Shown here: in pieces, positions 33,411-41,323 of the stretch
Layout: every line of letters starts with the position of its first letter
Position numbering within the stretch: position 1 is the stretch's first letter
Assembly: GCA_013792005.1 (NCBI GenBank)
Contig: VMSU01000248.1
Span: 1-52,172 of the forward strand
Source: Desulfobulbaceae bacterium
GTDB taxonomy: Bacteria; Desulfobacterota; Desulfobulbia; Desulfobulbales; VMSU01
Length of the DNA: 52,172 nucleotides
Direction: 5' to 3'
Notes under the pieces: generated by a model
The model's database searches: none
What the model was told of the DNA's origin: nothing
Seen by the model: the letters and a program-made list of their open reading frames with translations, nothing else
Translations under genes and position numbers: made by a program

Positions 33411-33816
33411 GGGGGCGCCTTGTATGCGATGTCTGGGATCAACTACATTAGAATTATTTGGTTCCAGTGAGCTATGGGTATTGAGTTTACTGAGTGATTA
33501 CTTGATTTTTAGCATAGCCTCTTATTCAAGGCAGTGTTTTTTCTCTCGAGAGTTTTATTTCCTTATTTCCTCCCTAATTTGTTCACATTGTTCTGGTATC
33601 GTGTCTGTTACAAGGGGTGAACAGACATTCCATCCAACTGGAGGAGAATTAAATGAAATGTTCGGTGGGTACAGTGAGTGACTTATTGATGACGGAAATC
33701 GAGGCTATACTTGCTGTGAGGTTACTTACGTAAGCTGATGAGCTAGTTTAAGTAGAGGGTAGTGAGCGGGGGTGTTCCCTGTAATTTAAGATTTTTCACA
33801 ATAAGGAGAAAGAATC
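33411..33816. promoter_or_regulatory. divergent control region, baeSR and Spy-like gene
   Basis: A 406-base region separating the kinase gene from the Spy-like gene. It contains an inverted repeat TGTCTGTT (33602-33609) / AACAGACA (33620-33627) suited to a dimeric regulator. A 26-codon frame with a good ribosome site begins at 33653. No confident -35/-10 pair was identified. Confidence 0.45.
33653..33733 (+). CDS. possible 26-residue leader peptide
   Basis: ATG 33653 is preceded by GGAGGAG about six bases away. The product MKCSVGTVSDLLMTEIEAIL.. ends at TAA 33731-33733, 83 bases before the Spy-like start. No domain is recognisable. It may be a leader or small protein, or an unused frame. Confidence 0.35.
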   Translation: MKCSVGTVSDLLMTEIEAILAVRLLT

Positions 33817-34401
33817 ATGAAACGAAAGATTATTGCAGTAAGCGCGGTACTGGCAGCATTGTTAGCGGGAGGATATTCAGTTCAGGCCGGGCCTATGGGT
33901 ATGGGATGCCGTAATCAGCAGCTTGAGGCCGAGAAACATGGGTGCCGTACTCAAATGAATTGTAGAGAAGAGGGTGGCTGTTTAGAACACTTTGGTAGGA
34001 TGGCCGATGCTCTTGAGTTGAGCGAGAGTCAGCGTCAGGAGATTGAGGCAGTGGTGACAGCGGAGCAAGAGAATCATGGCCCGTTGATGGAAAAGATTGC
34101 CGAAGGCAAGCGGCAGCTCATGGAAGCATCGCGTAGCGGTGAGATGGATGAGGCCAAAATTGCTGGCTTAGCCGAGGAACAGGGGCGGTTGATGGGTGAG
34201 ATGATGGTTTCCCGGATTCGGATTAAAGGCCAGATTTTTGCTCTGCTGACCCCAGAGCAGCAGGAAAAGGCTGCTGCTTTCTGTGACGGATGCGATGGGG
34301 TAAAACCTGGTTGCGATAAGGCTGGGTGTGGTCCTCGATGCGGCAATATGGAGCAAAAACCCGCGCCTGGCGGCACTACTGACAAGACCTCAAGCCTGTA
34401 A
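33817..34401 (+). CDS. Spy/CpxP-like periplasmic protein, Cys-rich
   Basis: A 194-residue exported protein with a signal peptide (cleavage near VQAGP). Two LTxxQ-type repeats are visible: ELSESQRQEI at about 67 and LLTPEQQEKAAAF near 150, the hallmark of the Spy/CpxP/ZraP fold. It differs from Spy in carrying nine cysteines, four before the first repeat and five clustered near the end (FCDGCDGVKPGC, AGCGPRC), which suggests metal binding or disulfides as in ZraP-like metal sensors. It is divergent from BaeSR. The Shine-Dalgarno AAGGAGAAAG is strong. Confidence 0.82.
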   Translation: MKRKIIAVSAVLAALLAGGYSVQAGPMGMGCRNQQLEAEKHGCRTQMNCREEGGCLEHFGRMADALELSESQRQEIEAVVTAEQENHGPLMEKIAEGKRQLMEASRSGEMDEAKIAGLAEEQGRLMGEMMVSRIRIKGQIFALLTPEQQEKAAAFCDGCDGVKPGCDKAGCGPRCGNMEQKPAPGGTTDKTSSL

Positions 34402-34485
34402 TCGTCATGGGGAATTGATGATTTAATAATTCCCCTGGCGGTGAAATTATTTGTCGCTATTGATAACCGGGTGGATTTTTTATAC

Positions 34486-34531
34486 CCACAAAAAAAGGCC
34501 AGGAGCAAAAACTCCGGGCCTTTTTTTGTGG
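34486..34531. terminator. long symmetrical terminator after Spy-like gene
   Basis: CCACAAAAAAAGGCCAGGAG pairs with CTCCGGGCCTTTTTTTGTGG around a CAAAAA loop. The GC core is followed by T7 on the plus strand, and the upstream A7 makes it usable in both directions. Confidence 0.9.
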
Positions 34532-34561
34532 ATGGTTTGATCGAGTATAGATTGTCGTATC

Positions 34562-34724
34562 GTAACTGCTCAGGTTGTCGGTTTACGGTTGACAGTTGAC
34601 GGTGATTGGGTCCTGCCAATGGTTGAGAACACACTGACATTGAGTATCATGCGATGATTTATGACAAACCATGATTCTTTTAACCGTAAACCGATAACTG
34701 ATTACCGTTCACCTGTGTAGTTAT
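34562..34724 (+). repeat. 165-bp dispersed repeat, full copy
   Basis: A 163-base element beginning GTAACTGCTCAGGTTGTCGG and ending CCTGTGTAGTTAT. It is closely similar along its whole length to the reverse complement of 37142-37306, sharing for example ACTGACATTGAGTATCATGC. Its own ends are imperfect inverted repeats. No coding capacity. Confidence 0.8.
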
Positions 34725-34805
34725 GTCGTATCGAATAATCGATGCGTGTTGGGATCAGGGTGACCGTTCACCTGGGGCACCGAAACTACAGGTAACCCCG
34801 GAACT

Positions 34806-34836
34806 GTAAACGTTCACAGTGCTGCGGAACGTTTAC
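34806..34836 (-). terminator. hairpin just after the PilZ gene
   Basis: GTAAACGTTC (34806-34815) and GAACGTTTAC (34827-34836) form a perfect 10-bp stem four bases past the PilZ stop. There is no T tract, so it may protect the 3' end rather than terminate. Confidence 0.5.
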
Positions 34837-34839
34837 GGA

Positions 34840-35433
34840 TCAGGAGGTCAATCGTCGGTTACGTAACGCCAGGTTTTGCTGCTTGAAATTGTGCTGGATG
34901 ATTTTTTCTCGATCATCTTCCATGAGTAGTGTGTATTCGAGGGCAATCTTGTATTGATTGTTATTCTCTGTTTCATCGACTGCAATGGTATTGCAGGATA
35001 CCACCTTGCCGAAGCAGTAGACATAACTATAGCCTGGAAGGAACACAATATGGATTTCCAGGGTGTCGCCGATCTTGGCAGGTGTTACGCTGTTGTATGC
35101 GATACCGTCGGCGCTGAGGTTGGCTTTCTGCATGATCAGGTCATCCAGTGGGCTCTTGTTAGATTGAAATTGGCGTAGCAGCAGGCTCATCTTGTTGTCA
35201 AGGTGTTGCAAAAAATCGGCGAGATCTTCGTTTTTTTCCCGCAGCTTGGCCAGTGAACTCTGGGCGCCAATAAACATCTGGATTTCCACAAGTTCTTCCT
35301 GGCTGTATACCGAAATCCCGTTATGAAAATCTTCAGTGATGGTTTGAAGCTTTTCTGGGGGCACGGGATTGACGGACAAGAGTACTCTGTCTGTGAAACG
35401 AACCGATTTTCTGCGATTTACAGCCTCGTACAT
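34840..35433 (-). CDS. PilZ domain protein with long helical insert
   Basis: A 197-residue protein carrying both c-di-GMP binding motifs: RxxxR as R8..R12 (RRKSVRF) and NLSADG at about 104-109. Between them is a helical stretch of about 90 residues (LREKNEDLADFLQHLDNKMSLLLRQF), much longer than the usual spacing and reminiscent of tetramer-forming PilZ proteins. It is the last gene after motA-motB. It may act as a c-di-GMP brake on the flagellar stator, as YcgR does in enteric bacteria; that is inference from position. Confidence 0.85.
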   Translation of the reverse strand: MYEAVNRRKSVRFTDRVLLSVNPVPPEKLQTITEDFHNGISVYSQEELVEIQMFIGAQSSLAKLREKNEDLADFLQHLDNKMSLLLRQFQSNKSPLDDLIMQKANLSADGIAYNSVTPAKIGDTLEIHIVFLPGYSYVYCFGKVVSCNTIAVDETENNNQYKIALEYTLLMEDDREKIIQHNFKQQNLALRNRRLTS

Positions 35434-35519
35434 GCGACTCCATCCTATCCATTAAATACAAAAAGTAACTACCCGCTCAGCTGTGGTATGTGGCGCTATG
35501 GTTACATAGTGCTGGAGTG

Positions 35520-36254
35520 TTATTTCGTAAGTTCTTCGATTCCGGAAAAAGCCTTGCCATCCTTGGCGAGCTTGATGATAAATTCCACCCGCCGGTTTTT
35601 TGCTCTTCCCTCTTCTGTTATGTTGCTGATAATGGGTTTGCCATCAGCAAGCCCTGCTGCAATAAGTTGCCCCGAAGGGATGGTAAATTTCTTTTGCCAG
35701 TACTCAACCACAGTCACAGCCCGCGCAGAAGAGAGTTCCCAGTTGTTTTTAAAGCCGGTGTTTGCCTGGGGGATGACGTTGTCGGTATGGCCGTTCACTT
35801 TGGTCTCGGCTTCTGAAGTGAGAACAAATTTACCAATCTTGTCCAAAAGCTCGACAAACTGCGGTTTGATCTCGGCCTTGCCGGAATCAAACGCCAGTTG
35901 TTCCTTAATCCGGATGACCATGCCTTCGGAGGTCTCGGCAAGTTCAACCTGGTTGGCTGGAGCAAATTGTTCAATAATTTCCTCAAGTTCTATTCGTGGA
36001 TCAAAGGGAACTGACTCGAAACTAGGAGAAATCATCAACTCGCCGGAACTTTCTGTGATCTGCTTTTTTTTCTGTGCTCCGAAAGCATCTTTCATGGTTC
36101 CGCTCAGTTTTACAAAACTGGGCTCATCCATGTTGGAGAAGGAGAGAAGGATGATGAAAAAGCACAGCAACAGCGACATCATGTCGGCAAAGGTGCACAT
36201 CCAGAGGGGCGCACCTGCCGGGCATTTTTTTTGTTTTGGTGGATCTTCAGCCAT
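35520..36254 (-). CDS. motB: flagellar stator protein MotB
   Basis: A 244-residue protein with one N-terminal transmembrane helix carrying the essential Asp (D24 in TFADMMSLLLCFFIILLSF). A plug/linker region follows, then an OmpA-like peptidoglycan-binding domain (KVNGHTDNVIP, SSARAVTVVEYW, NRRVEFII). It pairs with MotA, whose gene lies 32 bases upstream. The Shine-Dalgarno is GGAGATAG. It forms the ion channel of the motor. Confidence 0.93.
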   Translation of the reverse strand: MAEDPPKQKKCPAGAPLWMCTFADMMSLLLCFFIILLSFSNMDEPSFVKLSGTMKDAFGAQKKKQITESSGELMISPSFESVPFDPRIELEEIIEQFAPANQVELAETSEGMVIRIKEQLAFDSGKAEIKPQFVELLDKIGKFVLTSEAETKVNGHTDNVIPQANTGFKNNWELSSARAVTVVEYWQKKFTIPSGQLIAAGLADGKPIISNITEEGRAKNRRVEFIIKLAKDGKAFSGIEELTK

Positions 36255-36286
36255 TACTATCTCCTTATCTCACCAAGAATTATCAA

Positions 36287-37045
36287 CTACTTCTCGCCTG
36301 ACTTGCGATCTTTGGGGGGGAGAAAGGTTTCCAGAAATTCCTCCATCAGTCTTGGATTCAGGCCTTTTTGAATCCCAAGAACACCTTCAATAATGAGTTT
36401 GCCGGTTCGCTCCTCCTCTTGACTGCGAAGACCGAGTTTGTCACCAAGGGGGATGAAGAACAGGTTTGCCGCTACTGCGCCGTACATGGTGGTCAGCAGG
36501 GCAACCGCCATGGCCGGGCCAACAGAGGCGGCATCGCTCATGTTGGCCAGCATCTGCACCAATCCGACCAGGGTGCCGATCATGCCAAACGCCGGGCCTG
36601 AATCACCCATGCTTTTAAACAGAGACACCCCGACCTCATGGCGTTCCATCGCCAGGTTCACCTCTTTTCGTAACACTTCTTCGATGAAATCCGCGTCGTG
36701 TCCGTCCACGCAGTACATGATCGCTTTTTTCAGAAAAGGATCTTTGATGGGCTCCTTTTCGAGAACAATGATGCCATTCTTTCGAGCGATATTGGCGAGG
36801 TTGATGATTTCCTTGATTACTTCGTGGGGAATGCTCGCCTTAATGAAAAAGGCATTGAGAGATACTTTGACCGCATTGATGACATCGGACATGCTGAAGC
36901 GGATAAAGGCAGTGGCAATGATGCCCCCTCCAACAATGAAAATTGAGGGGATGTCAATAAAGAGACTGACTTTTCCTCCCAGCACGATAGCCGCTGCCAG
37001 GATTACGGAGCCAAAGACAACACCTATGACGGTAGCGATATCCAT
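36287..37045 (-). CDS. motA: flagellar stator protein MotA (PomA-like)
   Basis: A 252-residue membrane protein with four helices: two at the N-terminus (TVIGVVFGSVILAAAIVLGG, PSIFIVGGGIIATAFI) and two around GMIGTLVGLVQMLANM and AMAVALLTTMYGAVAANL. The cytoplasmic loop contains the charged torque-generating residues. The sequence style (FIDIPSIFIVGGG) is that of Na+-driven PomA rather than E. coli MotA, so sodium drive is likely. It is first in the motA-motB-PilZ run. Confidence 0.92.
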   Translation of the reverse strand: MDIATVIGVVFGSVILAAAIVLGGKVSLFIDIPSIFIVGGGIIATAFIRFSMSDVINAVKVSLNAFFIKASIPHEVIKEIINLANIARKNGIIVLEKEPIKDPFLKKAIMYCVDGHDADFIEEVLRKEVNLAMERHEVGVSLFKSMGDSGPAFGMIGTLVGLVQMLANMSDAASVGPAMAVALLTTMYGAVAANLFFIPLGDKLGLRSQEEERTGKLIIEGVLGIQKGLNPRLMEEFLETFLPPKDRKSGEK

Positions 37046-37141
37046 CTTTCTTAATCCGTTATCTAGAAGTTTGAAGGGAGGTAGTTAGTTGTCACGCTTT
37101 TTGGGTTCCCGCTGCTGTGGCATAATGCCGGTTATTTGTTA

Positions 37142-37306
37142 GTAACCACACAGGTTAACGGTAGTCAGTTGTCGGTTTACGGTTAAAAGAATCATGGTTA
37201 GTCATAGATCATCGCATGATACTCAATGTCAGTGTGTCCTCAGCCATTGGCAGGACCTTAATCACCGTCAACTGTCAACCGTAATCCGACAACCTTCTTA
37301 AGTTAC
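37142..37306 (-). repeat. 165-bp dispersed repeat, full copy, inverted
   Basis: A 165-base copy in reverse orientation to 34562-34724 with high similarity over the full length. It lies upstream of motA and downstream of nhaD. The remaining gap sequence (37046-37141, 37307-37436) is AT-rich with no gene. Confidence 0.8.
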
Positions 37307-37436
37307 AAATCATTTATCGATATCTATATCTAAATGAAATCGATACATTTTCTGACGATTTGTATCTTTCATAATAAATACCGGCGGCATCCCGGTTGGG
37401 AAGCTGAGTAGTTACATTTATTCTTAATATTCTGAT

Positions 37437-37472
37437 GGCCTCTAGGGCTTATTAGAAGCCTATCGGAGACCT
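37437..37472 (-). terminator. hairpin after nhaD
   Basis: An imperfect stem, read on the minus strand as GGTCTCCGATAGGCTT, loop CTAAT, AAGCCCTAGAGGCC, lies seven bases past the nhaD stop. No clear T tract. Confidence 0.45.
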
Positions 37473-37478
37473 CTTCCA

Positions 37479-38903
37479 TTAAAAGCGGCTGGCATTGACA
37501 AGAAAGTGGACGTAGATGCTGGCTGCGTATCCAAGGGCAATCACCGGGGTCCATTTAAGATGACCAAAAAAGGTGTACATGCCTCGAGCCTGTCCCATCA
37601 GGGCCACACCAGCGGCGGAACCGATGGAGAGCATACTGCCGCCGACGCCCGCGGTTAATGTAACTAGAAGCCACTGGCCTTGAGACATCTCAGGTTTCAT
37701 AGTCAATACGGCAAACATTACGGGGATGTTATCGACAATGGCGGATAAGATGCCGACCATGATATTGGCATACGTCGCACCCCAGCCGGTGTACATGGTG
37801 TGTGAGGCCATGCCAAGGTAGCCGATAAAGCCAAGTCCGCCGACACAGAGGATAACACCGTAAAAGAACATCAGGGTGTCCCATTCTGCTCGGGCGATAG
37901 ATCTGAAGACATCAAAAGCCACCGTGTCACCAAGTTCTTCGTCGGCATCACCCTTTCGTCTTTTTCGTTGTTCCCCTTCTTTCTTGTGGGTCTTTTTGAG
38001 ATAAAAGCCAAACAATTTGAGATAGGAGAGGCCGGTCATCATGCCAAGCATGGGTGGGAGATGTAAAAAGTTGTGGAAACAGACAGCGGTGACGATGGTG
38101 GCAAGAAAAAGGGCAATGACAACAAGGCCACCCCGCTTGATGGTGACGACTTGATCGTTAGGAGTCGGGTGAATGTTAGGGACCGCAAAGCTCATGATCA
38201 GAGCGGGAATGAGCCAGTTGACGGCGGCAGGAATGAAGAGGGTGAAAAAAGTCCAGAAGGAAACGATGCCTTTTTGCCAGACCATGAGGGTGGTGATGTC
38301 TCCAAAAGGACTGAAGGCCCCGCCGGCATTGGCGGCAATGACTATGTTGATACTGGCTAAACCCACAAATTTTGGGTTGTCCCGGGCAATGGCCATGACC
38401 ACGGCGCACATCAGCAGAGCGGTGGTGAGATTGTCGGCCACGGGCGAGATGAAAAAGGCGAGCAGGCCGGTGATCCAGAAGAGTTTCCTGAACGAATAGC
38501 CGGCGCTGACCAGTCTGGCGCGTAAAGTCTCAAAGACCAGCCGCTCTTCCATGGCGTTGATGTACGTCATGGCGACTAAGAGAAAGAGAAAGAGTTCGGC
38601 ATACTCAAGGATGTTGTGACGCACCGCAATCTCAGCTGCGTGGTTGAAACCGTGGGTGGAATAGATGTAGGCGATCATCCCCCAGATCAGACCGGCGGCC
38701 AGGAGGACCGGTTTTGATTTACGCATATGGGTAAATTCTTCAGCCATGACTAGCAGATAAGCAACAACGAAGATGACTAGCGAGGCGATTCCTACGCCAT
38801 GGGCGGTCAGGTTCAAGGTCTCAGTGGCGGCGGTTGAGGCCAGTAGCGGGCCTGCGCCGACTGTGAGAAGCATGGATAAAGCTAATAAAAGAACTCTGCG
38901 CAT
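37479..38903 (-). CDS. nhaD: NhaD-type sodium/proton antiporter
   Basis: A 474-residue polytopic membrane protein, about 12 helices, with the ion-transporter (ArsB/NhaD) layout. Conserved blocks are FFISPVADNLTTALLMCAVVMA, ASINIVIAANAGGAFSPFGD, GILSAIVDNIPVMFAVL and GGSMLSIGSAAGVALMG. A cytoplasmic Lys/Arg-rich loop (KKEGEQRKRRKG) follows the middle helices. It exchanges Na+ (or Li+) for H+. It begins with a cleavable-looking hydrophobic segment (RRVLLLALSMLLTVGAGPLLAS). Shine-Dalgarno GGGAGGGAG. The neighbouring PomA-like stator suggests use of a sodium gradient. Confidence 0.94.
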   Translation of the reverse strand: MRRVLLLALSMLLTVGAGPLLASTAATETLNLTAHGVGIASLVIFVVAYLLVMAEEFTHMRKSKPVLLAAGLIWGMIAYIYSTHGFNHAAEIAVRHNILEYAELFLFLLVAMTYINAMEERLVFETLRARLVSAGYSFRKLFWITGLLAFFISPVADNLTTALLMCAVVMAIARDNPKFVGLASINIVIAANAGGAFSPFGDITTLMVWQKGIVSFWTFFTLFIPAAVNWLIPALIMSFAVPNIHPTPNDQVVTIKRGGLVVIALFLATIVTAVCFHNFLHLPPMLGMMTGLSYLKLFGFYLKKTHKKEGEQRKRRKGDADEELGDTVAFDVFRSIARAEWDTLMFFYGVILCVGGLGFIGYLGMASHTMYTGWGATYANIMVGILSAIVDNIPVMFAVLTMKPEMSQGQWLLVTLTAGVGGSMLSIGSAAGVALMGQARGMYTFFGHLKWTPVIALGYAASIYVHFLVNASRF

Positions 38904-39121
38904 AAAAGAATCTCCCTCCCAGGTGTTGAGTGTTAAAAAATGATTTTTCTTATTCTTATTTTGTAGGAAATTGCTGACAGGATTACAAGTATTAAATTCA
39001 TCAGTCCATGAAAAGTGAGGTGTGAAATGGCAGGAATTGACTCTGTACAGGTAAAGAGTTTGGACCTCGTCGTTGTCGGAGAGATCTTTTTTGTTAGAGT
39101 GTATGTTCAGGCCATTTCGGT

Positions 39122-39601
39122 TTATTCGGTTATATCGAAAGCTGTAGCTCGTGATTTCATCTTGCCATGCCAGGTAAGGTGCGCCGTACGCGTTGTCTCT
39201 GAAGTAAATTCAAGGGTGATTTCCAGGCGGTCACGCGGCATTATTTCATTCAGTCGGTCCGGCCACTCCACGACCGACAGGCCCTCTCCGTAGAGATAAT
39301 CTTCAAAGCCAAGATCAATGATTTCCTGGCAACTCAGGCGGTACAGGTCCATATGGTAGAGGGGGATTCGCCCCGGATATTCATGGAGTAGGCTGAAGGT
39401 GGGGCTGGTAATATAGCAGTCGTCAGGCACTGCGAGTCCTTTGCCAATCGATTGAGTCAGGGTGGTTTTTCCGGCCCCCAAGTCGCCTGCGAGGGTGATG
39501 ATGGCGCCGGGTTCGGCGCTTTCACCCAGGCTGTGGCCCAAGCGGGCCGTGGCTTCCAGGGTAGGCAGATGGATTGTCTGGGTTACAGTAGCGCTTGGCA
39601 T
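39122..39601 (-). CDS. tsaE: tRNA t6A synthesis ATPase TsaE
   Basis: A 159-residue P-loop protein with Walker A GDLGAGKTTL, the SPTF motif (YITSPTFSLLHEY), and YHMDLYRL / VVEWPDRL blocks typical of TsaE. It binds the TsaBD complex and is needed for t6A formation together with TsaC (23.4 kb). No other t6A gene is adjacent. Confidence 0.93.
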   Translation of the reverse strand: MPSATVTQTIHLPTLEATARLGHSLGESAEPGAIITLAGDLGAGKTTLTQSIGKGLAVPDDCYITSPTFSLLHEYPGRIPLYHMDLYRLSCQEIIDLGFEDYLYGEGLSVVEWPDRLNEIMPRDRLEITLEFTSETTRTAHLTWHGKMKSRATAFDITE

Positions 39602-39712
39602 ATGTTACCCTGGTGGGATTGCCGAGATATGTTGTAACCTGAATACACGCATATATGGAAGGAGTTGGTTTCTTTAATCTGTTATGGAAGTATGAACGGC
39701 AAAGCATGCCGA

Positions 39713-39982
39713 TTACTTTTTTTGTTGCTTATGACAGAAAAGGCATCGGTACTTGGGGGGATGTTTTTCTGGCAGGGGGGCGACACCTTGAGGGTTATGG
39801 CACTCTTCGCAGAATTTTTCAGCCGCCTTTTTTTCCATGCGTTGAAATTTCAGGTGGATGTCATCCACTGGAAGTTTGTGTGTTTTTTCGGCAGGGGCGT
39901 TCCAGAGAAAAAGAAGGATTCCCGCCCCTCCGAGAAGAAACAGCGAATTGTATAACCATGTTTTGTTTTTGTCATATTTCAT
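39713..39982 (-). CDS. small membrane-anchored diheme c-type protein
   Basis: An 89-residue protein: an N-terminal anchor (LYNSLFLLGGAGILLFLW), then two CxxCH heme sites, CEECH and CLFCH, near the C-terminus. ATG 39982 is preferred over an in-frame TTG at 40003. It probably passes electrons in the periplasm. It resembles a stripped NapC/NirT-type or cytochrome c3-like anchor, but no exact family is recognised. It lies between tsaE and the flavoprotein gene on the same strand. Confidence 0.75.
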   Translation of the reverse strand: MKYDKNKTWLYNSLFLLGGAGILLFLWNAPAEKTHKLPVDDIHLKFQRMEKKAAEKFCEECHNPQGVAPLPEKHPPKYRCLFCHKQQKK

Positions 39983-40052
39983 TGGAGTTACCTTGTGCTG
40001 CAATCCCTAGGTTATTGCCTTCTTCTTGGTGTTGGGGGAAGGCGCGTGGGGG

Positions 40053-41072
40053 CTAATACATTTCTAGAACATCAAACCCTATCAGTTTCATCCGAAGCGC
40101 TAAGACTAGCATCTCCAGGCTAATTTGGCAAACCACTTTATTGCCGGTATAGAACTTTTGCAGGCGGTTGTGGGTCTGTTGCCGCGCAAGCAGTTGGTTG
40201 AGTCTGGCCGGCTGGCGCTTCGGGTTTACGATGGCCTGTGCCACCGTTTCCCCGGAGAGGATGGCAGGATAAATGCCCTCACCGGTGAAGCCGGATGCCA
40301 GTCCTGCGGCATCGCCAACCAAAAAGATGGGATTGAAGTTCCAACCCCGGTAATCAAAGTTGATAGTTGCAGCTTGTGCCTGGAGGCCATTAAGGTTGAT
40401 ATCATGGTCCTTGGCCCAGGCCAGCAACCGGTTGTTGAGAGTGGCGGCGGAGAGGTCGTTGCGGTCAGCGTAGGCCCCGATCGAGGTGGTATCGCGGTGG
40501 GGAAAAATCCAGGCGTAGCCGCTGGCAAAGCGCATTTTATCAAGGTGCCACTCCATGTCCGGCCATTGGCCGGGGATTTGATAGTTGATGCCAGCTCCTA
40601 TCTGGCTAGTCCCTATGCGTAAATGCCGGCGTACCATTGATGCGCTGCCGTCTGCCCCGACCAGGGCACGACGGAAGGTAACCCGTCCCGAGGTGGTATT
40701 AATAAAGTAGTTATTGATCGAGAGCGCAGTGGTATTCTTGCGGATCGTGACTCCTGCCAGGCGCGCCTCTGCTGCCTGCCAGGCACCAAGACGTTCGCGG
40801 TTGACGGTGGTTATTATTGGTTCGGCAAAGCGGAGCCGTGCCTGCTGCCAAGGGGTTATGACCAGCTGATCCGAAAAATTTGCTTCATGGAGTTCGGTGG
40901 GAATGTTCAGTTCGCGCAAGGCGTGGTAGGGGATTCCGCCGGCACAGATTTTTGTGCCGATGGTCTCTTTTCGTTCAAGAACGAGTACGGTTAGGCCGTG
41001 ACTGGCGAGAACGGTTGCACAGCGGAGGCCTCCGGGGCCGGCGCCGATGATGATCACATCAAATGTTTCCAT
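40053..41072 (-). CDS. FAD-dependent oxidoreductase, GGR superfamily
   Basis: A flavoprotein of about 339 residues with the FAD-binding GxGxxG (VIIIGAGPGGLRCATVLA), the KxCxGG region (TKICAGGIPYHAL), and the second FAD motif FLVGDAAGLASGFTGEGI. This matches the geranylgeranyl-reductase-like superfamily, which reduces prenyl double bonds or hydroxylates lipids. The substrate is unknown. The frame could start at TTG 41108; ATG 41072 gives the normal N-terminus. Neither has a strong Shine-Dalgarno. Confidence 0.85.
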   Translation of the reverse strand: METFDVIIIGAGPGGLRCATVLASHGLTVLVLERKETIGTKICAGGIPYHALRELNIPTELHEANFSDQLVITPWQQARLRFAEPIITTVNRERLGAWQAAEARLAGVTIRKNTTALSINNYFINTTSGRVTFRRALVGADGSASMVRRHLRIGTSQIGAGINYQIPGQWPDMEWHLDKMRFASGYAWIFPHRDTTSIGAYADRNDLSAATLNNRLLAWAKDHDINLNGLQAQAATINFDYRGWNFNPIFLVGDAAGLASGFTGEGIYPAILSGETVAQAIVNPKRQPARLNQLLARQQTHNRLQKFYTGNKVVCQISLEMLVLALRMKLIGFDVLEMY

Positions 41073-41323
41073 GGGTGATGATATAGAGTTAGATTGAGTT
41101 ACTGTCAAGACTCTGCCACGGTAAGACCCTGGTTTGCAATGTCCGTTATTGTCACGCAGGGCATAATCGAGGTGGGGTTTATGTACCTCTAATTCAGTTG
41201 TGTCGAGTTTCTCCCTGTAATTTTCACGCTGAACATGGTAAGATCCGAGTCCCTTTTATGGGCGATTGGTAATGATGAAATGGTTTCCGCAGGAGCGGGA
41301 CGTAAGGATTTAAGGAGGTTGGT

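Noticed and set aside
41109-41323. tRNA gene in the gap between the flavoprotein and M23 genes
   Set aside because: No cloverleaf or T-loop GGTTCGA motif can be formed.
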